From contig NZ_JAGHQU010000012.1 in the NCBI RefSeq assembly GCF_017744135.1, forward strand, positions 27,858-91,857: a stretch of 64,000 bases of DNA. Reading direction: 5' to 3'. The DNA is from Endozoicomonas sp. G2_2 (lineage in GTDB: Bacteria; Pseudomonadota; Gammaproteobacteria; Nevskiales; Salinisphaeraceae). Of this stretch, positions 40,704-50,058 are shown piece after piece. Within the stretch, counting starts at the first letter, position 1. Each line of letters begins with the position of its first letter. A program made the translations under genes and the position numbers. A model generated the notes under the pieces. It saw nothing but the letters and a program-made list of their open reading frames with translations, was not told where the DNA came from and made no database searches.

Positions 40704-42163
40704 GCCACGATCGCAGCATTCGCGACATGGTGGCCGCGGTGGCCGCCGGAAAGACGAGCGCGGCGGAATTGACCACGCGCTATCTCGATCGCATCGCCGC
40801 CCACGATGAAACGCTCAATACGCTGATCAGCGGCTGTGCCGATACTGCCCGCGAGCGCGCCGCGGCAATCGACTCCGGCGCGGCGGCCGATACGCCGTTG
40901 GCTGGCCTGCCGATCGCGCACAAGGACATCTTCTGCATGCGCGGCACCCGCACGAGCTGTGGCTCGCGCATGCTGGACAATTTCGTTGCCCCGTACGACG
41001 CGACGGTGGTCGAACGGCTGGCCGCGGCCGGCACCGTCACGCTCGGCAAGACCAATATGGACGAGTTCGCCATGGGCTCGTCCAACGAAACCAGTTTCTA
41101 CGGGCCGGTACGCAATCCCTGGAACACCGACTACGTGCCGGGCGGTTCCTCCGGCGGTTCGGCCGCTGCGGTGGCCGCGGGTTTGGTGCCGGCGGCCACC
41201 GGCACCGATACCGGCGGCTCGATCCGTCAGCCCGCCGCGCTTTGCGGCGTGACCGGCATCAAGCCGACATACGGGCGGGTGTCGCGCTACGGCATGATCG
41301 CCTTCGCCTCCAGTCTCGATCAGGGCGGCTGCTTTGCCCGCTCGGCCGACGATTGTGCCCACGTGCTGCAGGCCATGGCCGGCTTTGACGAACGCGATTC
41401 CACCTGCGTTGAGCGCGAGGTGCCGGACTATGTCGGCGCCCTCGGCGATCAGGGCGACGACTATCTCAAGGGTATGCGCGTCGGCCTGCCGAAGGAATAC
41501 TTCGCCGAGGGGCTGGACGACGCCAGCCGCCAAGTCATCGACGCGGCGATCGCTGAGTTCGAGGCACGGGGGGCGGAGATCGTCGAGATCACGCTGCCGC
41601 ATACCGAGCTCGCCGTTTCGACCTACTACGTGCTCGCGCCGGCGGAGGCGTCGTCGAATCTGGCCCGCTTCGACGGCGTGCGCTACGGCTATCGCTGCGA
41701 GAACCCGGTCGATTTGGAAGATCTCTACACCCGCTCGCGTGGTGAAGGCTTCGGCCGCGAGGTGCAGCGACGCATCATGGTCGGCGCCTATGTGCTCTCG
41801 GCCGGCTACTACGACGCTTATTACTTGAAAGCGCAGAAGACGCGCCGGCTGATCGCACAGGACTTCACGAACGCCTTCGAGAACGTGGACCTGATCGCGG
41901 CACCCGTAACCCAGGCGCCGGCCTTCAAACTCGGCGAAAAGCTCGACGATCCGGTATCGATGTATCTCAACGACGTCTACACGCTGCCGGCCAGCCTGGC
42001 CGGGCTGCCGGGCATGTCGGTGCCGGCCGGTTTCGTGGACGGGCTGCCGGTCGGGCTGCAGCTGCTCGCGCCCTGGTTCGAGGAAGCCCGGCTGCTGGGT
42101 GCGGCCCACGCCTACCAGCAGACCACCGATTGGCACACCAAGCGTCCGGCAGGATTCGAATAA
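40700..42163 (+). CDS. gatA: Aspartyl/glutamyl-tRNA amidotransferase subunit A
   Basis: 487 residues of the amidase signature family. The catalytic Lys is in [14 protein letters not shown] (about 75), the Gly/Ser loop is [15 protein letters not shown] (about 150) and the Ser-cisSer pair lies in [23 protein letters not shown] (about 172). It releases ammonia from glutamine for conversion of Glu-tRNA(Gln) and/or Asp-tRNA(Asn). Overlaps gatC (ATGA) and gatB (one base, TAATG). Confidence 0.96.
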   Translation: MSHDRSIRDMVAAVAAGKTSAAELTTRYLDRIAAHDETLNTLISGCADTARERAAAIDSGAAADTPLAGLPIAHKDIFCMRGTRTSCGSRMLDNFVAPYDATVVERLAAAGTVTLGKTNMDEFAMGSSNETSFYGPVRNPWNTDYVPGGSSGGSAAAVAAGLVPAATGTDTGGSIRQPAALCGVTGIKPTYGRVSRYGMIAFASSLDQGGCFARSADDCAHVLQAMAGFDERDSTCVEREVPDYVGALGDQGDDYLKGMRVGLPKEYFAEGLDDASRQVIDAAIAEFEARGAEIVEITLPHTELAVSTYYVLAPAEASSNLARFDGVRYGYRCENPVDLEDLYTRSRGEGFGREVQRRIMVGAYVLSAGYYDAYYLKAQKTRRLIAQDFTNAFENVDLIAAPVTQAPAFKLGEKLDDPVSMYLNDVYTLPASLAGLPGMSVPAGFVDGLPVGLQLLAPWFEEARLLGAAHAYQQTTDWHTKRPAGFE

Positions 42164-43617
42164 TGGCCTGGGAAACCGTGATCGGGCTGGAAGTGCATAT
42201 CCAGCTCGCGACCCAAAGCAAGATCTTCTCGACCGCGCCGACCGCCTACGGCGCCCAGCCGAACACGCAGGCGAGTGCGGTGGATATCGCGCTGCCGGGC
42301 GTGTTGCCGGTGATCAACGCCAACGTCATTCGCATGGCCACGTTGTTCGGGCTGGCCATCGATGCCGATATCGCACCGACATCGGTATTCGCGCGTAAGC
42401 ACTATTTCTATCCCGATTTGCCCAAGGGCTACCAGATCAGCCAGTTCGAGCTGCCGATCGTGGCCAACGGGCATCTGGATATCGTGCTGGGCGACGGCGC
42501 CGAGAAGCGCGTCGGCATCACCCGCGCGCATCTCGAAGAAGATGCCGGCAAGTCGCTGCATGAAGCCTTCGATCGCGAGACCGGAATCGATCTCAACCGG
42601 GCCGGCACGCCGCTGGTGGAGTGCGTGTCCGAGCCGGACATGCGCAGCGCGGCCGAGGCCGTGGCCTACGCCCGCAAGCTGCACGCGCTGGTCCAGTATC
42701 TGGGCATCTGCGACGGCAACATGCAGGAAGGCTCGTTTCGCGTGGATGCGAACGTCTCGGTGCGCCCGGTCGGCTCGAGCGAGTTCGGCACACGTACCGA
42801 GACCAAGAACGTCAACTCGTTCCGCTTTCTGGAAAAAGCGATCGAGTTCGAGGTCGAGCGCCAGATCGACGTGCTCGAATCCGGCGGTACCGTGGTGCAG
42901 GAAACTCGGCTCTACGATCCGGACGCCGACGAGACGCGCTCCATGCGCAGCAAGGAGGAAGCGCACGACTATCGCTACTTCCCGGATCCGGACCTGCTGC
43001 CGGTGGTTATCGACGAGGCGTTCGTCGAATCCGCCCGTGCCGATCTGCCCGAATTGCCGGACGCCAAGCGCGAGCGCTTCGTCGCGGCGTATGGCGTCAG
43101 CACCGAGGATGCCGTGGCGCTAACCCAGTCCCGCGTCCTGGCGGATTATTTCGAGGCCACCGTGGCCGCGGTGGGCGGCGATGCGAAAACCCACGGCAAG
43201 CCGGCGGCGAACTGGATCATGGGCGATCTGTCCGGCGCGTTGAATCGCGACGGCCTGGCGATTGCCGACTCGCCGGTCAGCGCCGCACAGCTGGGCGGTC
43301 TGATCGCGCGGGTGGCCGACAACACCATCTCCGGCAAGATCGGCAAGGACGTATTCGAGGCGCTGTTCAAGGGCGAGGGCGAGAGTGCGGACGCCATCAT
43401 CGAAGATCGCGGGCTCAAGCAGATCACCGATACCGGCGCGATCGAGGGCTTTGTGGACCAGGTCATCGCGGACAACCCGGACCAGGTGCAGCAGTATCTC
43501 GACGGCAAGACCAAGATCGTGGGCTTTCTGGTCGGCCAGGTGATGAAGGCCTCGAAGGGCAAGGCGAACCCGAAAGAGGTCAATCAGATGCTGGTGGCCA
43601 AACTCGACGCCCTTTAG
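42163..43617 (+). CDS. gatB: Aspartyl/glutamyl-tRNA amidotransferase subunit B
   Basis: 484 residues from ATG 42163 ([15 protein letters not shown]), in a TAATG overlap with the gatA stop. Core motifs: [31 protein letters not shown] (about 85), [11 protein letters not shown]-terminal YqeY-like tail domain ([21 protein letters not shown] and [11 protein letters not shown]) grips the tRNA. The longer frame from 42130 overlaps gatA and was rejected. A terminator follows 12 bases after the stop. Confidence 0.96.
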   Translation: MAWETVIGLEVHIQLATQSKIFSTAPTAYGAQPNTQASAVDIALPGVLPVINANVIRMATLFGLAIDADIAPTSVFARKHYFYPDLPKGYQISQFELPIVANGHLDIVLGDGAEKRVGITRAHLEEDAGKSLHEAFDRETGIDLNRAGTPLVECVSEPDMRSAAEAVAYARKLHALVQYLGICDGNMQEGSFRVDANVSVRPVGSSEFGTRTETKNVNSFRFLEKAIEFEVERQIDVLESGGTVVQETRLYDPDADETRSMRSKEEAHDYRYFPDPDLLPVVIDEAFVESARADLPELPDAKRERFVAAYGVSTEDAVALTQSRVLADYFEATVAAVGGDAKTHGKPAANWIMGDLSGALNRDGLAIADSPVSAAQLGGLIARVADNTISGKIGKDVFEALFKGEGESADAIIEDRGLKQITDTGAIEGFVDQVIADNPDQVQQYLDGKTKIVGFLVGQVMKASKGKANPKEVNQMLVAKLDAL

Positions 43618-43629
43618 GCGGCGAATCGG

Positions 43630-43662
43630 CGGCGTCGCTCGCGATGCGACGCCGCGGTTTTT
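43630..43662 (+). terminator. Terminator of gatCAB
   Basis: CGGCGTCGC (43630-43638) and GCGACGCCG (43646-43654) form a 9-base perfect stem with a 7-base loop, followed by CGGTTTTT. Confidence 0.8.
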
Positions 43663-43704
43663 CGCGGGTTAGGCTGTCACGAGTCATCTTTCGGCGACAC
43701 GCTT

Positions 43705-44121
43705 ATGCAGAAGACACTCGCTTTCGAGACCCCCGGCCGGTCGACGCGCGATATCACGGCCGACGTGAACGCGGTCGTGCGCGATGCACAGGTGGCAACG
43801 GGGGTATGCCATGTATTCATCCGCCACACCTCGGCGTCGCTCATGATCTGTGAAAACGCCGACCCCACCGTGCGGGACGACGTCGAACGCTGGATGTCGA
43901 AGGCCGTGATCGATGGCGACCCCATGTTCGCGCACGACATGGAAGGCCCGGACGACATGCCCGGCCATATCCGCAGCATTCTCACCGGCATGGACCTGAC
44001 CGTGCCGATCACCGACGGCACGCTGAATCTGGGCACCTGGCAGGGCATCTATCTCTATGAACACCGTAGCGCGCCACATCGGCGCGAGGTGGTGGTGACG
44101 CTGCTGGCGGCGACGAGCTAG
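43705..44121 (+). CDS. yjbQ: YjbQ family protein (UPF0047)
   Basis: 138 residues. FIRHTSASLMICENADPTVRDDVE (about 33) and SILTGMDLTVPITDGTLNLGTWQGIYLYEHR (the conserved G-T-W-Q-G-I-Y block, split here in description) are diagnostic. E. coli YjbQ has thiamine phosphate synthase side activity; the true role is unclear. Usual length about 138. Lies 87 bases after gatB behind its terminator, so it is probably independently transcribed. Confidence 0.92.
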   Translation: MQKTLAFETPGRSTRDITADVNAVVRDAQVATGVCHVFIRHTSASLMICENADPTVRDDVERWMSKAVIDGDPMFAHDMEGPDDMPGHIRSILTGMDLTVPITDGTLNLGTWQGIYLYEHRSAPHRREVVVTLLAATS

Positions 44122-44142
44122 CCCGGCGCGGCTATACTGGTC

Positions 44143-44220
44143 GCGCGCAACACAACATATAAGAACAGGCGCCGACGCGCGCGACGTGGTCGGCGTCACC
44201 GGTAGGAAAGAGGAGAAAAC
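44143..44220 (+). promoter_or_regulatory. Leader and ribosome site of sodC
   Basis: The 99-base gap before sodC contains TATACT near 44133 as a possible -10 (no good -35 seen) and a strong ribosome site AAAGAGGAG ending five bases before the ATG at 44221. No other feature recognised. Confidence 0.35.
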
Positions 44221-44760
44221 ATGTCTATTCGCACACGCTGGGCCGCGATCGCGGCCGCGGCGGCCGTGACCGTGTGTCCGGCGGTTTACGCCGCCGGAGC
44301 ATCGGCCACGCTGCATCACATCACGGGTGAGGGAGAGGCCGAGTCGGTGGGCACGATCCGCTTCGCCGATTCCGAACACGGTCTCATCGTCACCCCCGCC
44401 CTGCACGACCTGCAGTCGCGTGGGCTACACGGCACCCATATTCACGCCAACGCCGATTGTGGCGCCACCCGCATGGGGGATCACAAGATGCCGGGCGGTG
44501 CCGCGGGCGGACATTACGATCCGGAGCAGACCGAACGTCATGCCGGGCCGTACGGCGACGGCCATCTGGGCGATCTGCCCAACCTGACCGTCGAGGCCGA
44601 CGGGTCGGCGACCACGCCCGTACTCGCGCCGCGGCTGACGGTGTCGGATCTCGCCGGCCGCGCGGTGATGGTGCATGCGGAAGCTGATCGGTACGACGAT
44701 CATGGCGAGCACCACCACGGCAAGGGCGGCGTGCGTATGTACTGCGGCGTGATCGAGTAG
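44221..44760 (+). CDS. sodC: Periplasmic Cu/Zn superoxide dismutase SodC
   Basis: 179 residues with a signal peptide ending at VYAAGA. Metal ligands are recognisable: LHGTHIHANADC (two Cu histidines and one disulfide Cys), AGGHYDP (bridging/Zn His), HAGPYGDGHLGDLPNL (Zn His and Asp region), VMVHAEADRYDD (last Cu His), and RMYCGVIE with the second Cys. It converts superoxide to peroxide and oxygen in the periplasm. A His-rich DHGEHHHGK insertion precedes the C-terminal block. Convergent with the porin gene. Confidence 0.94.
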   Translation: MSIRTRWAAIAAAAAVTVCPAVYAAGASATLHHITGEGEAESVGTIRFADSEHGLIVTPALHDLQSRGLHGTHIHANADCGATRMGDHKMPGGAAGGHYDPEQTERHAGPYGDGHLGDLPNLTVEADGSATTPVLAPRLTVSDLAGRAVMVHAEADRYDDHGEHHHGKGGVRMYCGVIE

Positions 44761-44810
44761 CGGTCGGTGTTTCCGCGCCGCGCCGCGCCGCGCTGGGCTC
44801 GCGGCTCGTC

Positions 44811-46036
44811 TTAAAGCGAGATTTGCGCGCGCAGCGTGGCGACCGTGGCGTCGTCCAGGCCCATGCCGCCGGGATTGACGATGTACTGCAGATCCGGTTT
44901 GAGGGTGAGCCAGCCGGTGGCCTGAATCGCGTGGAAGGCTTCGATGGCGAGTTCGTGATCGTCGCGAAAGCCGGCTGCGGGCGCGTCCGAAAACGCCACG
45001 TAGCTGGCCATCAGGCCACTGACATCATCGGGGCGACCGCTCAGCAATGAGTGGATCTGCAGGCCCGTACTTGCGTGGTGTTCGACCTCGCTGATCGCCG
45101 CGTTGGCCCAGCCGTACTGGGCAAACAGGCCGACTTCACGCCCCGATGCGTGTTCGGCATAGATCGTCTGGTCCCAGACCACATAGGCGCCGTCGGCATG
45201 GTCTTCGGTGCCGGCATCGAAGCGCTCGAACTCGCCCGAGTGATGCCAGTAGCCCACGCCCAGGCGACCGTTGTGCGTGTCGCCGTATGCCAGGCCGGTT
45301 TCGGCGATCGAGAACAGGCCGCCGGGGTCGTCGTAGAACGTGCTTGGCCCGCGCGAGCCGGTGCGAACCCCGGCCTGGGTTGCGCCGTCGTAAACACCGG
45401 CACCGATATACACGCCGTTGCCCGCGCGCACGAACGCGCTCACGCTGGTTGCCGGATCCGGGTAGGAGGGGAATGCCTGGACGGTGGGTGAAAACCCTGG
45501 CGATGAATGAATAAAGGCGCCGCCGTTGCCCACATAGGCAAAGTCGGTGTTGGCGTCTTCCTTGCCGATCTTGATCGCAAGCCGCTCGTCGAAAAACGTC
45601 TGCCGATACCAGACGCTGTACAACGCGTCGAAAGCGTCGGCATCGATGTTCGATGTGCCCTGAAAATCGCCGACGTCGCGGCTGCCGTCGTCGCCGTGAA
45701 AGCCGACATAGCCGATATAGAAGGTACCGCCGCGCAGCCCGAAGGCCGTTTCGGTGTCGATGGTGATGCCCGCTTCGCTGAGATAACGCGCCGCGCTCGC
45801 CCGCTTGCGCGCGCCGCCGTCGAGTACGCGCGAGTAGTCGGCTGTGAGGCTGGCGTCGAGAATCACACCATGGGCGGCGGCACTCGAACGCAGGCCGGCC
45901 GGATCGCCGAGCAGGTTATGTGCCGTGTCGAACTCGTCCGCGGTCTGCGCATGGGCCCCGTGCCCAGCACCAAGCCCAGATGAAGCACGCAATGCGTCGC
46001 GGCACGCGCCAGTGCCGAATGGCCTTGGCTCGCCAT
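44811..46036 (-). pseudogene. OprB-type carbohydrate porin, frameshifted in the signal-peptide region
   Basis: From about 45955 leftward the frame encodes an OprB-family outer-membrane porin: TADEFDTAHNLLGDPAGLR, GTFYIGYVGFHGDDGSRD, DALYSVWYRQTFFDERLAIKIGKEDANTDF, the C-terminal LKPDLQYIVNPGG and a terminal beta-strand ending in L. In that frame no start or signal peptide exists. In the next frame, ATG 46036 follows a strong GGGGGA ribosome site and gives a signal peptide (MASQGHSALARAATHCVLHL then GLVLGTG). Adding one G/C within the run at 45953-45959 joins the two as ...LGTGAHA-QTADEF with a normal cleavage site. So the gene is either inactivated by a one-base deletion or contains a sequencing error. 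Carbohydrate uptake is the family role. Confidence 0.72.
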
Positions 46037-46192
46037 GAGTCCCCCAAAAACCGAATATCGCCGGGCTGTCCGGCGTGGGCCGGGCGCGGCCGGCGTGCGC
46101 GAACCAGCACAGGTCCGGGCGACGTGGACATCCGGCGTGGCGATGCAGCGAATGGCGACGGCGCGCTGGCGCCGCCGCCTGTCGGGAAAGGT

Positions 46193-47212
46193 CTAGTGTG
46201 CGCTGGCGAGTGGCTCGACCGGCTTCCACTCGGTGACGCCCTTGATCGCGCTCGCGCGCTCGCCGAGGGTGACCGGAATCGTCCAGCGTTTAAGCACGGA
46301 CGCCTCGTCGGCGGATTCCACCGTGCCGGTGAAGCCGGCACGCGGGTCGATCCAGCCATAGCTGCGCTGGCTTGAAACCCGGGCCCAGTCCGTGCCGTCG
46401 CCCGCCTGATAACGCGGGGCGCCGGCGGGGGCGATTTCTTTCCATGTCGGGCTGTGACGGTTGACCGCCACACCGTCGCTGTCGAAGCGCAGCATCGGCT
46501 CGTCGGCCGCGCCGTGGACAATGAGCGGTTGGTTCCCGCGATAGGACAGAAACAGGCCGGTACGGGCACTGCCGTTCATCGCGCGCACCAGGGCGGATTC
46601 GCCGAGGGGTCCGGTATCCGTGATACGAGCTTCGGGAATGCCGCCGGGTTCCGGTACGAACTCGAAATGACCGGTAATAGCGCTACGACGCTCGCCCAGC
46701 TGGACAGGAATCGACCAAGCACCTATAAAAGCACGCTTGCCGTGGCCGCGAACCGTTTCCGGCACGTCGATGCTGTCCGTGCGCAGTCGCAGATCGAACC
46801 AGCCCCAGTTCGGCTCCGGTTCCACGGTACGCCAGCGTGCCTCTTCAGAGGCATCCTCGGCGATTGCACCGGGTGCCATCAGTGTATTGGTGCGGTGGAA
46901 GGCAGCGGCGCCCAGATCAGCCTGGACTTCGCCATGGCCGATGCGCAGAAACGGGCGCGCATCGTGATCGAAAATGGTCAGTACCCGATCGGTGTCGTTG
47001 CTGACGAGAAGCTGTGGCGCGAGTGTGCGCCGGAGTTGAACTCGGACGCCCGCCAAATCTGCGGGTAGTGGATCCATGACCGGGCGTAGGTCGCCCGATT
47101 CCGAATCGTCGCCCCCATGGGCATGAATAACACCGGCCATGCCGAGCAAGCCGATAATGGCAAAAAGCCGGCTCGCATAAGCGAGCCGGCTGTACAGTTT
47201 GCCGCATATCAT
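46193..47212 (-). CDS. Exported protein with two tandem copies of one domain, partner of the copper oxidase
   Basis: 339 residues with an N-terminal signal peptide ending at VIHAHG. Residues about 60-190 and 210-330 are clearly alternative versions of one domain: LLVSNDTDRVLTIFDHDARPFLRIGHGEVQ versus LFLSYRGNQPLIVHGAADEPMLRFDSDGVAVN, then a W(x)nWGWFDLRL / SYGWIDPRAGF block, then WSIPVQLGERRSAITGHFEFVP versus WTIPVTLGERASAIKGVTEWKP. I recognise no named function. Its ATG overlaps the oxidase stop by four bases (ATGA), which implies coupled translation and a shared task in the periplasm. The start beyond the His-rich HAHGG is not in doubt. A 156-base gap separates it from the porin. Confidence 0.68.
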   Translation of the reverse strand: MICGKLYSRLAYASRLFAIIGLLGMAGVIHAHGGDDSESGDLRPVMDPLPADLAGVRVQLRRTLAPQLLVSNDTDRVLTIFDHDARPFLRIGHGEVQADLGAAAFHRTNTLMAPGAIAEDASEEARWRTVEPEPNWGWFDLRLRTDSIDVPETVRGHGKRAFIGAWSIPVQLGERRSAITGHFEFVPEPGGIPEARITDTGPLGESALVRAMNGSARTGLFLSYRGNQPLIVHGAADEPMLRFDSDGVAVNRHSPTWKEIAPAGAPRYQAGDGTDWARVSSQRSYGWIDPRAGFTGTVESADEASVLKRWTIPVTLGERASAIKGVTEWKPVEPLASAH

Positions 47213-49926
47213 TCGTCGGTCGAGGATGAAGCCGCCGACTGCTCGGTCGGCTGCGCCGCGCTACCGAGATCTTCGACTAGACCCAGGGTCGCGCCCGGCA
47301 GGCTGGTGGCGGTGTCGACACCCACGCCGACGCCACGCCCGCCGGCCTGCAGGAGTTCACTGGTGAGCTCCGGTACACCGGTGATCAGCGTTTTCGGTGC
47401 GGGGATAATGCTGGTCACGCCCGACAGCAGGTCGGTGATCGGCATAAGGGGCGATACGCGTTCGCCATTGCCCAGTTCGCTGCCTTGGAGTAGGCCGCGC
47501 ACCAGATCGCCTCTGAGGACACTGCCGATCAGACCGGGGCCCTGTTTGGCGTCGACAACCTGTGTGGCTGCCGGTTCGGGCTGGTCTACCGGACCCTCCT
47601 GGCTGGCCGGGTTCGGCATGACGCTGACCGGGGCGGACACGGACGGCACGCGATTGCCGTTGGCGTCTTCACGGCTGACAAACAGCATGTACTGGCCGGC
47701 CGGAAGCACCGACGGATTGTTGGTCATCTGGACGGTCAGGTTGTTGCCATTGCGCGATGCGATGGGCAGGATCACCGCGCGCTGGTCGCCATCGACCAGA
47801 TGCGTGGTCGCGGTACGACGGATAAGCATCACCTGGTCGACCGTGGGGTCATTGACCTGCACGGTGAACGCATTGCCGTCGGTCTCGAGCTCGGTGGGCG
47901 ACTTCTTGATCACCGGCCGGTCGTCGCGCATGGCGTACGGCGGGGTGTAGATCTCGAAGGACGGATCACGGCTCTGATAATCGGCCAGCCCGATGCTGTC
48001 GAAGTTGATGAACGACAGATAGGCCGTGTTGATCGGCGAATGGCCGCCAATCAGCACGCGACCGTCGGGCATGAGCACCGCGCTGTTGTGGTAGGTGCGC
48101 TTGCGATGCGCGCTCGCCATGACCTGCCAAGTCTCGGTTTCCGGATCGAAGCGTTCGGCCTCGCGGATCGCGCCCTCCAGGCCCGGGAGCACCACGCCGT
48201 CGCGGTCCCCGCCCGAGAAAACCATTACGCTGTCATCCGGCATCACAACCGAATAGCCGTACCAGCGCGGACGACTCAGCGGGCCGGTGAGACGCGAGGA
48301 ATAGCTCATCTCGTCGTTGTTGACAGCAACGGTGTCGATACGCGACGAGGAAACCGGCAGGTAACCGCCCGGGCTGCCCGCGGCGACGTAGGTCGGTACG
48401 CCACCGGCGGTCAAGAACTCCGCTTCGTGATAGCCGCCGTTCGCATCCGGGCGCAGCGGCAGCATGGCGGAGAAGGTGGAGCCACGCATGCCGGAGCCGA
48501 TCACGCGCTCCAGTGCGCGGGCGTCGACCGGCGTTTCCAGCAGGTTTCGGACGGCGGCGGTCGGATCGCTGAGCGTCGTGCCCAACAGATCTTTCAGCAG
48601 GCTGCCGACCTGCTCGCCGTTGAGATTGGTCGGATTCAGCGTACTGGTGAGTTCGCTCAGACCAATTTCGTTCAAGCGCAGCGGGAGACCCGCATAGCCG
48701 AGATCCGTCCAGCTCTTGGTTTCGGGATTGTAGGCCGCCGTGATGTTCCACAGTGCTTGGTCATAGGCCTGGCCGAAGGGATTGAAGGCCTGGCCACCGG
48801 CGTTGTAATAAACCTGACCGTTGGGCAGCAGATGCATGCGCGGGAACAGGGGCAGCGAACGCTGGGCGGCGTCGCCGTTCTCGCTCCAGGTACCGTTGTC
48901 GATATCGTAGGTCTCGGTCTGGACCACGTTGCGCCCGGAGTTGAGCGGTTCTTCCGGGTAGACCGGCTTGAGCAGCTTGGTCACGCCACTGGCCACGAAT
49001 ACGTCGCCGTCGGCGAGTGTGACGAGACTCGGATACCAGCGACCGAACTGCATGTCGCCGCTCTGGCTCCAAGTGTTGCTTTCCGGATCGAAGATACGCG
49101 AGGACTTCAGACCCTCGAGTTCGACTACACCGACCGGCAGGCCATCGACGCCTGGCTCGCTGTAGTAGTCGGTCCCGCCCACGGCCATTACGCGGCCGTC
49201 GCCGAGGAAGACGACGTCGGCACAGAATAGCGCGCCATCGTTCTTGCTGGTGTTGTCGGCAGTGGAGAGCAGCCCGTTCGGCACGAGCGGGAGGCCACGT
49301 GCAAGGGTCTCGCTGTCGTTGCCTTCCGGGTTGGCGCCGCCGTCGTTCGGCTGGGGTTTTATCCAGCTTGGCTGGTCGCCGCTATCCAGAGACAACACGC
49401 GGCTCTGATCATTGACCGAGACCTCGCCAAATTCGGCAATGATCGAAAGCTCGACGTTCTCGGTGCCTTCCAGCGCGTTGAGATAGAGAAAACGGCCATC
49501 ACCGAGATTGGCGACGGTGCCGGCGGCGGGCTTGCAGTTGAGCATGCCGTCTGCGCCGGGAACGCAGCGTTCTTCAGTGGTGACTTCTTCGCCGTCCACG
49601 ACGATGGTCGGCTCTGCAAACGGTTCGCTGAACTGGCCTAGCTGGGTTGGCGAACCGCCGCTTTCGGCGTCCGTCTCCGCCATGTCGGCGTTCCCGTTCC
49701 CGTTCCCGTTTCCGTTGCTACTGCTATTGCCGTTCCCGTTCCCGTTCGCCTGGGGGGCGCGGCGCTGCGCGTTATCGGCGGGGCTGCTCGGTGCCGGTTC
49801 GGCACTGTCCTTGCCCGCGGTGAGCAATTGTTTGAGGAGTCCGCCGTCTTCCGCGGCGATCGCGGGTACCGCAGCTACGGACAATGAAAACGCGGCAGCG
49901 GTCGCCGCAGATAGAACGATACGCAT
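47209..49926 (-). CDS. Secreted copper-radical oxidase (galactose oxidase/GlxA-like, AA5-type)
   Basis: 905 residues with a signal peptide (to about AIAAE). A disordered Asn-Gly repeat (about 60-80) precedes a kelch-type beta-propeller and a C-terminal DUF1929 Ig-like domain (from about 665). By comparison with galactose oxidase, the Cu and cofactor residues are conserved: Cys235 ([10 protein letters not shown]) and Tyr298 (FGRWYPSLV), which would form the thioether Tyr-Cys cofactor; Tyr612-His613 ([20 protein letters not shown]) and His709 ([12 protein letters not shown]). The enzyme should oxidise primary alcohols to aldehydes and yield hydrogen peroxide. The last 150 residues beyond the DUF1929 fold are unrecognised. 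It is the first gene of a leftward group with the duplicated-domain protein and the porin. Confidence 0.85.
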   Translation of the reverse strand: MRIVLSAATAAAFSLSVAAVPAIAAEDGGLLKQLLTAGKDSAEPAPSSPADNAQRRAPQANGNGNGNSSSNGNGNGNGNADMAETDAESGGSPTQLGQFSEPFAEPTIVVDGEEVTTEERCVPGADGMLNCKPAAGTVANLGDGRFLYLNALEGTENVELSIIAEFGEVSVNDQSRVLSLDSGDQPSWIKPQPNDGGANPEGNDSETLARGLPLVPNGLLSTADNTSKNDGALFCADVVFLGDGRVMAVGGTDYYSEPGVDGLPVGVVELEGLKSSRIFDPESNTWSQSGDMQFGRWYPSLVTLADGDVFVASGVTKLLKPVYPEEPLNSGRNVVQTETYDIDNGTWSENGDAAQRSLPLFPRMHLLPNGQVYYNAGGQAFNPFGQAYDQALWNITAAYNPETKSWTDLGYAGLPLRLNEIGLSELTSTLNPTNLNGEQVGSLLKDLLGTTLSDPTAAVRNLLETPVDARALERVIGSGMRGSTFSAMLPLRPDANGGYHEAEFLTAGGVPTYVAAGSPGGYLPVSSSRIDTVAVNNDEMSYSSRLTGPLSRPRWYGYSVVMPDDSVMVFSGGDRDGVVLPGLEGAIREAERFDPETETWQVMASAHRKRTYHNSAVLMPDGRVLIGGHSPINTAYLSFINFDSIGLADYQSRDPSFEIYTPPYAMRDDRPVIKKSPTELETDGNAFTVQVNDPTVDQVMLIRRTATTHLVDGDQRAVILPIASRNGNNLTVQMTNNPSVLPAGQYMLFVSREDANGNRVPSVSAPVSVMPNPASQEGPVDQPEPAATQVVDAKQGPGLIGSVLRGDLVRGLLQGSELGNGERVSPLMPITDLLSGVTSIIPAPKTLITGVPELTSELLQAGGRGVGVGVDTATSLPGATLGLVEDLGSAAQPTEQSAASSSTDE
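49688..49749. repeat. Hexanucleotide microsatellite coding for (Asn-Gly)n
   Basis: On the plus strand the unit CGTTCC or GTTCCC is repeated about eight times with a short interruption (TTGCTACTGCTATTG), giving NGNGNG...SSS...NGNGNGN in the oxidase. The reading frame is preserved by multiples of six. Such tracts can change length by slippage. Confidence 0.8.
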
Positions 49927-49998
49927 GGGGTGTTTTCCTCCAGACCGCGTGGATGCGGCTTCCCTGATTGGTTTTATTTATCGATCGGTCAGGAGGAG

Positions 49999-50027
49999 TG
50001 ATAACACGCGTCAATTAAATGACGCAA
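49999..50027 (-). promoter_or_regulatory. Candidate promoter with overlapping palindrome upstream of the oxidase operon
   Basis: On the minus strand TTGCGT (complement of 50022-50027) and TTATCA (complement of 49999-50004) are spaced 17 bases apart. The palindrome GCGTCA-ATTAAA-TGACGC (50008-50025) overlaps the -35 and the spacer, a position suited to a repressor. The ATCGATCG octamer flanks it at 49980-49987 and 50031-50038. No experimental support. Confidence 0.45.
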
Positions 50028-50058
50028 ATAATCGATCGTGTCGAAAAGCCGTCGTGCC

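Noticed and set aside
44765..44800. Repeated GCCGC units between sodC and the porin
   Set aside because: Simple GC-rich sequence in a short convergent gap; no stem with a T-tract and no gene.
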